Source: Christensenella timonensis
GTDB lineage: Bacteria > Bacillota > Clostridia > Christensenellales > Christensenellaceae
NCBI RefSeq assembly: GCF_900087015.1
Contig: NZ_FLKP01000002.1
Coordinates: 1,860,001 to 1,924,000, forward strand
DNA length: 64,000 nucleotides
Direction: 5' to 3'
Shown: positions 42,650 to 50,633 of the stretch, one piece after another
Layout: each line of letters starts with the position of its first letter
How positions within the stretch are numbered: the first letter of the stretch is position 1
Translations under genes and position numbers: made by a program
Notes under the pieces: model-generated
The model's input: only the letters and a program-made list of their open reading frames with translations
The model's database searches: none
Told to the model about the DNA's origin: nothing

Positions 42650-43951
42650 TTACAATATCTTCACTCGGTGGTAAACCGATTCGATGCCCATCTTCATCCG
42701 GTATTTTGCAACGGTGCGCCGCGCAATGCCGATCCCCTTTTCGCCCAGCCGCTTCGCCAGCTCCACATCGGAAAGCGATACGTCGTCCGCGAGCATTTCG
42801 CGGATCAGGCGGCAGATGTGGTCGCTGCTCACCGTTTTGTTTTCCAAGGGAAAGCCCCTTGCAAAGAAATACTTGAGCGGGTATACGCCACTTTCGCACA
42901 TCAGGTACTTCCCCGCCGCGGCCCGGCTCACCGTGGATACGTTCAGCCCTAAAACCTGCGCAATGTCGCAAAGGCGCATCGGCTTTAGGGGTTCACCCCG
43001 CAGGAAAAAGCTTTCCTGTGCCGAAACGACCGCTTCCGCGACCCGCCGCACCGTCGTCTTCCACAGTTCAAGCGAGCTTAGCATGCGGTTCGCTTCTTTA
43101 TACCGTTCCCGTAAATATTCCCTGGTCTCCTCGTCCGCCTCTTCCAGCCTCCGGTATTCCGGGTTGAGCGACAGCTTTGGGAGCCTTTCCTCCTTCAGCT
43201 CGACGGCCAGCCTGCCTTCTTTGCATACCACGCCGATCTCCGGCCAGACATATTGCAGCGGTTCCCCGTCGTCCATACTGTTTATGGACGGATGCAGGGA
43301 ACGCACCGTTTCACAATACTTTTGACATGCTTCCTCCGATATCCGGAGGATACGCGCGATCTCTTTTATTTTCCCCTGTGCCAACCTGCGCATATGATGG
43401 CGGACGATCTCGTAAGGATAACGCTCCTTGACCCCCCTGCGCGCAAGCTGCAATACCAGGCATTCCTGTGTATTGCGCGCACCGACCCCCGCAGGTTCCA
43501 GTGCCTGTACGGTTGCCAGCGCTTCTTGTGCCTGCTTGTGGGATATCTGTAAAAAATCCGCCAGTTCCCTCAGGCTCTCCGTGAAGTAACCTTTGGAATC
43601 GAGGCTTTCGATCACCGCCAGCGCGGCCTGTTTTTCCCGCCGTCCAAGCTTTCCTGTCCCGAGCTGCCTTTTCAGGTCGTCTTTTAACGACGTCCTGCCG
43701 GCAATGTCCCGCCCTGGCGCTTCCCTCGAATCCATACCGACCGCGCGTCCGCCCCGCGCCAGGCGGAATAGTTCGCCCGCCAGCGGCTGCCGTGCTTCCG
43801 CAAGCTCCAGCACAGGGTTTTCCGTCGCCCTTTGCTTCAGATAGTCGTTCAATTCCAGCGCATTCATTTTCAGCAAAAAAAGCGCCTGCTGCAGCTGCTG
43901 GCCCAAAACCTGGGCCTGTACCTGTTTTTGTTCGATCCCTATCTGAACCAT
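42650..43951 (-). CDS. rpoN: RNA polymerase sigma-54 factor
   Basis: 433 residues. N-terminal region I is glutamine-rich (LGQQLQQALFLLKMNALEL) and contacts the activator; the core-binding domain has NTQECLVLQL; the DNA-binding part has VSTVSRAAAGKYL and the RpoN box ARRTVAKYR at 410-418. It directs polymerase to -24/-12 promoters that need an AAA+ activator. Both such a promoter (61890) and an activator gene (62188) occur in the window. The gene sits between sucD and acd, not in its usual setting, 19 bp downstream of a large hairpin. Confidence 0.96.
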   Translation of the reverse strand: MVQIGIEQKQVQAQVLGQQLQQALFLLKMNALELNDYLKQRATENPVLELAEARQPLAGELFRLARGGRAVGMDSREAPGRDIAGRTSLKDDLKRQLGTGKLGRREKQAALAVIESLDSKGYFTESLRELADFLQISHKQAQEALATVQALEPAGVGARNTQECLVLQLARRGVKERYPYEIVRHHMRRLAQGKIKEIARILRISEEACQKYCETVRSLHPSINSMDDGEPLQYVWPEIGVVCKEGRLAVELKEERLPKLSLNPEYRRLEEADEETREYLRERYKEANRMLSSLELWKTTVRRVAEAVVSAQESFFLRGEPLKPMRLCDIAQVLGLNVSTVSRAAAGKYLMCESGVYPLKYFFARGFPLENKTVSSDHICRLIREMLADDVSLSDVELAKRLGEKGIGIARRTVAKYRMKMGIESVYHRVKIL

Positions 43952-43969
43952 ATCGTCCTGCTTTTCGAT

Positions 43970-44010
43970 AAACCTGCGATGGAGCCAAAGATCGGCTCCA
44001 TCGCAGGTTT
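43970..44010 (-). terminator. 17-bp perfect hairpin between sucD and rpoN
   Basis: AAACCTGCGATGGAGCC and its exact complement are separated by 7 nt. On the minus strand only three T follow. It stands just past sucD and just before the rpoN ribosome site, so it may end most sucD transcripts or act as an attenuator or RNA-processing signal that sets the rpoN-acd-etf level. Confidence 0.6.
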
Positions 44011-44021
44011 ACTGTTTGTGG

Positions 44022-45380
44022 TTACGCCCAGATTTCCTCGTCCGTCGGGATCTTTTTGTCCTTGTTGTAAAGGCCGATCTGCGAAACGTTGATCAGGTGC
44101 GTGTAGTTTAAGTTTTCCGAAATACTGTTGTTTCCCCAGCTTCCGCACCCAAGCGTCGTCGTCGGGGAGAAACCGTTCGTGAGCGCGCCGCCCGCCGTTG
44201 TGGAGGAAGGCTGGTTCACGACGATACGGCTGACCGGCATATGCTCGCCGACCATGCGTACATGCTCCATGTCGCCAGAGTGGATCGAGCAGGTATGTCC
44301 CTTTCCTTCGTAATCCAGGTTCTCATAAGCGATATCCATCGCCTCTTCAAAGGTATCGTACGGGATCGCGATCATAAACGGGCACATTTTCTCTTTGCAC
44401 AGCAGGTCTTTCCTGCCCACGCCGCGCGCCTTCAAAACGACTACCTTCGTTCCCTCCGGTACGCTGACGCCCGCAATGCCCGCAATCTTCTGTACGCTCT
44501 GCCCTACTACATCCTTGGAAATCACACCGCCGGGGAAGATCGTCTGTGCAAATTTCTCGACTTCGGAAGGATCGTCGATATAATAAGCGCCGTTCTTTTC
44601 AAACGCCTTGACCACTTTTTCATATTCGTCTTTGGGAACGATGATGCTCTGTTCGCCCGAACAGATGATGCCATTATCGAACTTGCGGCCGTCGATGATC
44701 ATGCGGGCCGCTTCATCATAGTCGATGCCGCGGTCAATGATGACCTGTACGTTGCCGGGGCCAACACCCAGCGCCGGTTTGCCGCTCGAATAAGCGGATT
44801 TCACCATGCCCGCGCCGCCTGTCGCCACGACCACGTCCGCCGTCTTCATGACTTCCTGCGTCATGTCGAGCGACGGGTTTTCGATCGTCTGTACGAGGTC
44901 TTCCGGCAGGCCAAGCTTTTTGAGCTCCGCACGGAACAAGTCCACAACGTATTTATTGAGGTTGCTGGTACGCGGATGCGGCGCAATAACGATCGCGTTT
45001 TTCCCCTTCAGGGCAAACATCGCGTTGCACATCGGCGTTACCACCGGGTTCGTGACCGGGGTGACCGCGCCTACGACGCCTTTCGGCTTTGCGACCTTGA
45101 TGATACCCGTTTCTTTGTTTTCATCGATGATGCCATAGGATTTTTTGCCTTTCAGGCTGTTCCAGATACATTTGGATTTCCCTTTGCACTTGGCAACCTT
45201 GTCCTCGTAAACGCCCATGCCGGACTCTTCGACCGCCATTTTCGCGAGCTCCTCCGCACGGTCATAAACGACCTGGCCGATCGCCTTTACCGCTGCGTCC
45301 ACCTGTTCCTGGCTGGCATTTTTCTCATATTCTGCCTGCGCGATCCGCGCTTTTTCAAAAATTTCCGCCACATTTGCCAT
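44022..45380 (-). CDS. sucD: CoA-acylating aldehyde dehydrogenase, probably succinate-semialdehyde dehydrogenase
   Basis: 452 residues of the acylating aldehyde dehydrogenase group. Catalytic Cys240 is in FDNGIICSGEQS; NAD-binding ATGGAGMVKSAY and GVGPGNVQV follow the family. The N- and C-terminal parts match SucD enzymes of 4-hydroxybutyrate pathways more than AdhE or propionaldehyde dehydrogenases. It would reduce succinyl-CoA to succinate semialdehyde. Because cat1, 4hbD, abfT and abfD are also in the window, SucD is the best call; butyraldehyde or acetaldehyde activity is an alternative. Own promoter at 45448-45475. Confidence 0.85.
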   Translation of the reverse strand: MANVAEIFEKARIAQAEYEKNASQEQVDAAVKAIGQVVYDRAEELAKMAVEESGMGVYEDKVAKCKGKSKCIWNSLKGKKSYGIIDENKETGIIKVAKPKGVVGAVTPVTNPVVTPMCNAMFALKGKNAIVIAPHPRTSNLNKYVVDLFRAELKKLGLPEDLVQTIENPSLDMTQEVMKTADVVVATGGAGMVKSAYSSGKPALGVGPGNVQVIIDRGIDYDEAARMIIDGRKFDNGIICSGEQSIIVPKDEYEKVVKAFEKNGAYYIDDPSEVEKFAQTIFPGGVISKDVVGQSVQKIAGIAGVSVPEGTKVVVLKARGVGRKDLLCKEKMCPFMIAIPYDTFEEAMDIAYENLDYEGKGHTCSIHSGDMEHVRMVGEHMPVSRIVVNQPSSTTAGGALTNGFSPTTTLGCGSWGNNSISENLNYTHLINVSQIGLYNKDKKIPTDEEIWA

Positions 45381-45447
45381 TTTTGTTCCATCCTCCTAAA
45401 ATAAAATATATTAAAATGATATTTTTTTCACAAGTTTATCGTGTCTT

Positions 45448-45475
45448 ATTATAGTAGTTTTTGAAAAAATTGCAA
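45448..45475 (-). promoter_or_regulatory. Sigma-A promoter of sucD
   Basis: Minus strand TTGCAA, 16-bp spacer, perfect TATAAT, 67 bp before the ATG. No sigma-54 or Rex-like site was seen here. Confidence 0.65.
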
Positions 45476-45542
45476 TGTTATGTAACTAAAAAAATTGAAA
45501 AGGAACTTTTTTGCCTTAACCATGGGGTTCTATTTCAAAAAA

Positions 45543-45567
45543 TAAAGCATTTGCTAAAAATGCTTCT
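45543..45567 (-). terminator. Intrinsic terminator after the FIST gene
   Basis: AAGCATTT / AAATGCTT with a 5-nt loop; on the minus strand it is followed by TATTTTTTG. Confidence 0.65.
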
Positions 45568-45585
45568 TTCGCTGTATGGCGATCG

Positions 45586-46779
45586 CTAGAGGGCGCAAAA
45601 AACGATCGATCCGTTGTGCAGCCGGTTTCTTGCTTTTCCATCTTCAACAGAGATGGGGCACAATTCCCCAAAACTGTAAAAGCCGCTCAATTGGTATTGA
45701 CCGGGAACCATTTCCCGTATGAGTTTTCCTTCGATGTCATAGTATGGATTCAAAATAAAATGGCGTGCCGCGCATGTAATGCACAGGATCACCGAATACT
45801 CGGCTCCGGACTTTGCAATTTTGGCAAACAGTTCATCGAGCCCTTTTTTGACCGTTTCCGCAATGGTTGCCTTGTGCAGGTTCGCCAGCGTCACCTTCGC
45901 CCCTTCCGGCACACTCGCAAAGGCAATCCCGCTGCCGTCTTCCCAGTCGATGCTTTCAATGATACGGACATAAGGCAGCCCGGTTTCCGCCTTTCCTTCC
46001 CCTGTTTCTATCAGCAAGGGATATTGCTGGAAAAATGCCCTGCTCTCTTTTTTATTGAATTCACGTATGTCCATTCCATAGCTCTTGACATATGCGGCAA
46101 ACGGTTTCCCATCCACTTCATAGATCGTTGTCCCCTCCGCCCTGGTAATCGTTCCTTTAGGTCCGGATAACGTTTCTACCACATTCGCCATGGAAAAAAC
46201 AGGTTTTATATTTCCTGAAATCAGCAGCGTGATCGCGCTGTTTGCACAATAACGCCCATTAAAGGCCATCGACTTTCCAGGCTTTCCATGGTTGGTGGGC
46301 ACGCCGCCGATCATCGGCAGGTCGTCCGCCATTTTGGATAACTCGTCAAGATAGTGGTCAAAAATGATTTCCGTCCTGCAAGGCAGCAGGCAATATATGA
46401 GCGCGGGCTTTCGTGTTGCCTTGTCCTTGGCATTGCGGTATGATCCATAGATGCTGTTTACGAAATTTTGATCCGTAAGCCCTTGCGTAATATCTGCGTG
46501 GAATTCGCAATCGTCCGCAGTCAGCAGCGTCAATGCCGCCGCCATATCCAAATACCCGCTTTCGTTGCTTAGCGTGCCTATCGTCGAACAGCCAAGGATA
46601 TCAACATGCAACGCTGCCTGCAACCGCCCGCACAGCTCCGCCCCCTCCATTTCATAATCATAAAACAGGATCCCCACGGTATTTTTCAGCAAAGGCGCTT
46701 GTGCTTCGATTTTCCCCAGCAATTCCCTTACGGCACAGTCCAGATCGATCTCATCAGTGGTTGCATAAATTGATTTCAT
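45586..46779 (-). CDS. FIST-domain signalling protein
   Basis: 397 residues with FIST_N and FIST_C. The N-terminal half contains VGILFYDYEMEGAEL, DILGCSTIGTLSN and DDLPMIGGVPT; the C-terminal half contains SVILCITCAARHFIL, GFYSFGELCPI and the terminal NGSIVFCAL, all typical. FIST domains are thought to bind small ligands such as amino acids and usually feed sensor kinases. This one is a separate soluble protein 26 bp downstream of a hybrid histidine kinase, its likely partner. Confidence 0.88.
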   Translation of the reverse strand: MKSIYATTDEIDLDCAVRELLGKIEAQAPLLKNTVGILFYDYEMEGAELCGRLQAALHVDILGCSTIGTLSNESGYLDMAAALTLLTADDCEFHADITQGLTDQNFVNSIYGSYRNAKDKATRKPALIYCLLPCRTEIIFDHYLDELSKMADDLPMIGGVPTNHGKPGKSMAFNGRYCANSAITLLISGNIKPVFSMANVVETLSGPKGTITRAEGTTIYEVDGKPFAAYVKSYGMDIREFNKKESRAFFQQYPLLIETGEGKAETGLPYVRIIESIDWEDGSGIAFASVPEGAKVTLANLHKATIAETVKKGLDELFAKIAKSGAEYSVILCITCAARHFILNPYYDIEGKLIREMVPGQYQLSGFYSFGELCPISVEDGKARNRLHNGSIVFCAL

Positions 46780-46805
46780 AACGCGTTCCGTTCTCTTCTT
46801 TTTGT

Positions 46806-48881
46806 TTAAATGATTTTGCCGCCCGGCAGGAATGTACGCAGTATGTGGTTCAGTTCCTTTATTTCCAGCGGTTTGCCCATATATCCGTCCATCCCTTTTT
46901 GCTCGAACGGCTCTTTGATATCTTCCGCCGTATTTGCCGTTAATGCAATAATAGGCACGTCCGCATACCAGCCTCCCAGGTTCCTGATCCGCATGGTCGT
47001 CTCACAGCCGTCCATATCCGGCATCATATGATCCATAAAAATAATATCATACCGCTTCTTTCGCACGAGCTCCAAAGCTTCCGCCCCGCTTAGCGCAGTA
47101 TCGGCGCACATCCCGTATTGCCTCAGGATCTCTTGCGTGATCAGGCAATTCACCTCGATATCGTCCACAACAAGGGCGGAAACATCCCGTACCCTCATTT
47201 GCCGGAATGTGTCCTCTTCCCACCGTGTATGTCCCTTTTTGACTTTACCGTGATTAATTACATGTACCACGTCTGAAATGAGGAGCGGCTCTAGCAGGAT
47301 ATTGCTTTGATCCGTTTCACCCGCGTGGATATGGAACGTTTTTTTGACGATGACCTGTTTGGCGCCCGCGTCCGGAATTTTGTATGGGCAGTATTTATAT
47401 TCTCTTTCCCAAAAGAACATGTGCGTATACCTATGTTCTTTCATATGCCGTACCAACCCTTCCCCCGTCCTTACAAGGTCGCACCGTACCTGTATTTGAT
47501 TCAGGGTATTTGCCAGCATTTGCGCCGAAGTACTATTTCCAAAGACCAAGGCGCGTTTTGTTTGCGGCTCCTTTACGCGTACAATGGGCGTTTCATCCGC
47601 TATCTCCTGTTGCAGCGTAAATTCAAACGTGCTTCCTTTGCGGTAGGTACTGGAGACGGAAATAGCCCCGTTCATTTTTTGTGCGATCCCCTTACTGATC
47701 GCAAGCCCCAAGCCCGTTCCCTGTATTCCCCTGTTCTTGATTATGTCCAGTTGCGTAAAAGCTTCAAACAGATAGGGCATTTCCTCTTTTTTGATGCCGA
47801 TCCCTGTATCCTGCACGGTAAATACCAGTTTTACCGCTTGCCTTTTTCTGGTTTGTCCTACGCGAAGTATGACATGTCCCCTCCTCGTGTATTTTACTGC
47901 GTTGGACAGGAGATTGATCAGTACTTGTTTGATGCGCAGGTCGTTGCCCATGAGCACACGGGGAAGCTGCGGGTCTATCTCTACCATAAATTCCAAATCT
48001 TTTTCCGCTGCTTTTAAAGCAATCAGGTTGATCACTTCGCTTAACATGTCGATCACACGGTACGGCTGCGAAACCGTTTCCAGTTTCTGGACATCGATTT
48101 TAGAAAAGTCCAGGATATCGTTTATGATATTCATCAGGGATTCCGAAGCCATCAGCAGGTTCCTTAAGTGTTCTTTCCTGTTGTCGTCTTTTTCCGATGC
48201 GTTCAGGAGATGCCCGATCGAAATAATGGCATTCATCGGCGTCCTGATTTCATGGCTCATATTGGCCAAAAAAATCGACTTCGAGCGTGCCGCGGCTTCC
48301 GCAGCTTCCTTTGCAAGGACTACTTCCGTGATATCCTGTACCATCAGTACCAGCCCCTGTACATTTCCTTCTTTGTCGATCGCCGGCGACAAAGTGGTCG
48401 ATACGTGTACCGTATCGCCTCCCGGCAAATTGATCTTATCGCTGAAACGCGAAGAAACCGTATGGCTAAGCGCATTATGGATTTGCAGCATGATCCGGTT
48501 GACCCATTCCTTGTCCGGGATCAGCCTCAAGATCGTTTGGGCGGACATTCGTTTCAACTTCTGGGGATCGGAAAGCTTCATCCGTTTCATGATCAGCCTG
48601 TCCGTTCCCAAAACATAATTCATATCCTGATCCAAAACGGCAAGAATATGCGGAAAGGCATCCAGCAGAAGCTGGTTGTATGTATATTGCCTTTCTTTTT
48701 CAGCCATATCGAAATCCCGCAGCCGAAGGGTATTCTCATACATAGTATTGATACTGTATATATCGTTTTTCAGCCTGTTTACCCGGCGCCGCAATTTTTC
48801 CTGATCCAGCCTGCTTCTCTTCAGCTCCTGTTTTAGTTCCAGAAGCTGCTCCATCAATTCCTCCCTGGTTTGGACGGTCAT
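46806..48881 (-). CDS. Cytoplasmic hybrid sensor histidine kinase
   Basis: 691 residues without membrane segments. N-terminal coiled coil about 5-60 (charged heptads), PAS about 75-195, HisKA with the phospho-acceptor His in ANMSHEIRTPMNAI, HATPase with NLLSNAVKYTR, DTGIGIKKEE and GTGLGLAISKG, a degenerate middle domain, and a C-terminal receiver with phospho-acceptor Asp in IIFMDHMMPDMDG and the conserved Lys in YMGKPLEI. The start MTVQTREEL follows GGAG by 10 nt. The output is not encoded here; the FIST protein downstream probably provides the input. Confidence 0.92.
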   Translation of the reverse strand: MTVQTREELMEQLLELKQELKRSRLDQEKLRRRVNRLKNDIYSINTMYENTLRLRDFDMAEKERQYTYNQLLLDAFPHILAVLDQDMNYVLGTDRLIMKRMKLSDPQKLKRMSAQTILRLIPDKEWVNRIMLQIHNALSHTVSSRFSDKINLPGGDTVHVSTTLSPAIDKEGNVQGLVLMVQDITEVVLAKEAAEAAARSKSIFLANMSHEIRTPMNAIISIGHLLNASEKDDNRKEHLRNLLMASESLMNIINDILDFSKIDVQKLETVSQPYRVIDMLSEVINLIALKAAEKDLEFMVEIDPQLPRVLMGNDLRIKQVLINLLSNAVKYTRRGHVILRVGQTRKRQAVKLVFTVQDTGIGIKKEEMPYLFEAFTQLDIIKNRGIQGTGLGLAISKGIAQKMNGAISVSSTYRKGSTFEFTLQQEIADETPIVRVKEPQTKRALVFGNSTSAQMLANTLNQIQVRCDLVRTGEGLVRHMKEHRYTHMFFWEREYKYCPYKIPDAGAKQVIVKKTFHIHAGETDQSNILLEPLLISDVVHVINHGKVKKGHTRWEEDTFRQMRVRDVSALVVDDIEVNCLITQEILRQYGMCADTALSGAEALELVRKKRYDIIFMDHMMPDMDGCETTMRIRNLGGWYADVPIIALTANTAEDIKEPFEQKGMDGYMGKPLEIKELNHILRTFLPGGKII

Positions 48882-49140
48882 ATCCCGCACTCTCCTTTGG
48901 TCGCCGCTATATCCTGTCTTTGCCGGGCGCCTTGCTTTTCGGAAGTGTTTTCCATTTCCGGTATACTTGTGATTGGAAGTTCATGCCAATATGATATTAT
49001 TTGTTTAAACCTTCTTCATATCTGCTATCTATATGATAACGAATAAGGGTTCGATTTCCTGCCCACATTTTAATAGTCTGTAGCTATTCAATGGATTGTA
49101 CTGAATTTTGGAGTATACTTTTTTATAAAGGAGCGTACCA

Positions 49141-50577
49141 ATGTTTGGAATTTCTAATATGATATTGCTCAAAAACAATATTCTGGATATATTGGAGCAT
49201 ACCGACGGATATTTATCCACCACAGAGCTTACCCGGCAAATCGGTTCTGCCAGCCTCGCCACGGTAAAAAAGGCATGTACCCGGTTAAAAGCGACCATTG
49301 ATTCCGTCTATACGCAAAAGGAAGTTACTTTGGACGTCAACAGGCATTATGGGATTCGGTTGTCCAGGCATACTGTGACGGTGCAGGATATTATGCAGCA
49401 TATTTTCTCAACCGATTTGGCATATCAAATATTATGGACTGTTTTGCTGGAACGGGAGTGCTCAACAACGGATTTTTGCAATTTACATTATATCAGCGAA
49501 TCACAGCTGCGAAGGAAGGTCCGCACCATCAATTCCTTTTTGGCGAATTACGATCTTAAGATCTCCCTTTACAGCAAAATCAAGATCAACGGGAAGGAAC
49601 GGAAAATAAGGGCGTTTCACTTCATATTCCTGCTCTTTTTCCATCGGCAGCTATCAAAGATCCCATATCTGAAAAATGATTCCTCCTACCTCGCAAAAGC
49701 CGAAAAGGTTGCCCGGTATTTAATGCTCGGAACCGGCAATAACCAAACGGGAATACTCGGCCTTTGGATTTTTGTTATCCAAAACGCAATCGAGAAAAAC
49801 AAAACGCTCGTATTGTCCACGCTGGAAGAAAACATCCTGAAAAATGTTGAGATCAAGGACATCCCCGATTGTTTATCCGGCTGGTCTTATCTGGATTGGA
49901 TTTACCTTGTATTTTCGGTCTATTCCTCTGATTTTTATAAATTGGATTTATCCGTTCATATGAACAACGTGCACCAAACGATACGGCCCGGCAATACCCT
50001 TATTTGGATCGAGTTGTTTGAAAAATATTTTACCAAACTGGATAAGCGGCAAATACAGTTTATCTATGAAAAATTCTTTAAATTTTTTATTTCAGAGACT
50101 TTGTTCGTTCCCGACGAGGCTATTATATCGGTATTTAGGGGCGTTGATTTCGGTACGCTCCAAAATCAATACCCCAAATATTTGGATATTTATGAATCGT
50201 TCTGGAAGGAATATTGCAGCCGCGCGGATAAATTCACTTCCGAATTTTTTAAAATAGATAGCTTGATGACTTGCATATATCTTGCCCCCTTTTGCCATTA
50301 TTTCCCTGAAATAAATGTTTTTATTGTTTCAGATATGACGGCGATGTATACAAAGTATATCGAGGAATATATCAAAACCCATTTTTCCAACCGATATATG
50401 TTGCATTTTATCGATTCCATCGACAAAGCCGATGTCATTATCGGTACGATCGATTTATCGGATCATGATTGGAATAAAACTCCCTTATTTGTAAAGATTA
50501 ATTTGAGGATATCCCTGCATGACCTTGCGAACATAGAAAAAGCCATCAAGGCGCATCTGTCGAATAAAAAGCAATAG
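49141..50577 (+). CDS. Mga-like helix-turn-helix regulator
   Basis: 478 residues. N-terminal HTH with STTELTRQIGSASLATVKKAC and a second HTH with STTDFCNLHYISESQLRRKV, followed by a long helical region like the PRD-related domains of Mga and AtxA; the C-terminal VFIVSDMTAMYTKYI resembles an EIIB-like fold. The gene is visibly more AT-rich than its neighbours, which fits acquisition. The convergent surface-protein gene next to it is a reasonable target, since Mga-type proteins control surface genes. The 250-bp region upstream is AT-rich; TGGATT, 16 bp, TATACT may be its promoter. Confidence 0.7.
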   Translation: MFGISNMILLKNNILDILEHTDGYLSTTELTRQIGSASLATVKKACTRLKATIDSVYTQKEVTLDVNRHYGIRLSRHTVTVQDIMQHIFSTDLAYQILWTVLLERECSTTDFCNLHYISESQLRRKVRTINSFLANYDLKISLYSKIKINGKERKIRAFHFIFLLFFHRQLSKIPYLKNDSSYLAKAEKVARYLMLGTGNNQTGILGLWIFVIQNAIEKNKTLVLSTLEENILKNVEIKDIPDCLSGWSYLDWIYLVFSVYSSDFYKLDLSVHMNNVHQTIRPGNTLIWIELFEKYFTKLDKRQIQFIYEKFFKFFISETLFVPDEAIISVFRGVDFGTLQNQYPKYLDIYESFWKEYCSRADKFTSEFFKIDSLMTCIYLAPFCHYFPEINVFIVSDMTAMYTKYIEEYIKTHFSNRYMLHFIDSIDKADVIIGTIDLSDHDWNKTPLFVKINLRISLHDLANIEKAIKAHLSNKKQ

Positions 50578-50578
50578 A

Positions 50579-50608
50579 AAAACCGGCGCTATCAGCAGCG
50601 CCGGTTTT
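50579..50608. terminator. Bidirectional terminator between Mga-like and surface-protein genes
   Basis: AAAACCGGCGCT / AGCGCCGGTTTT with a 6-nt loop between convergent genes. Confidence 0.85.
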
Positions 50609-50633
50609 CGTATGTTGTTCGATCCTTTGTCCG

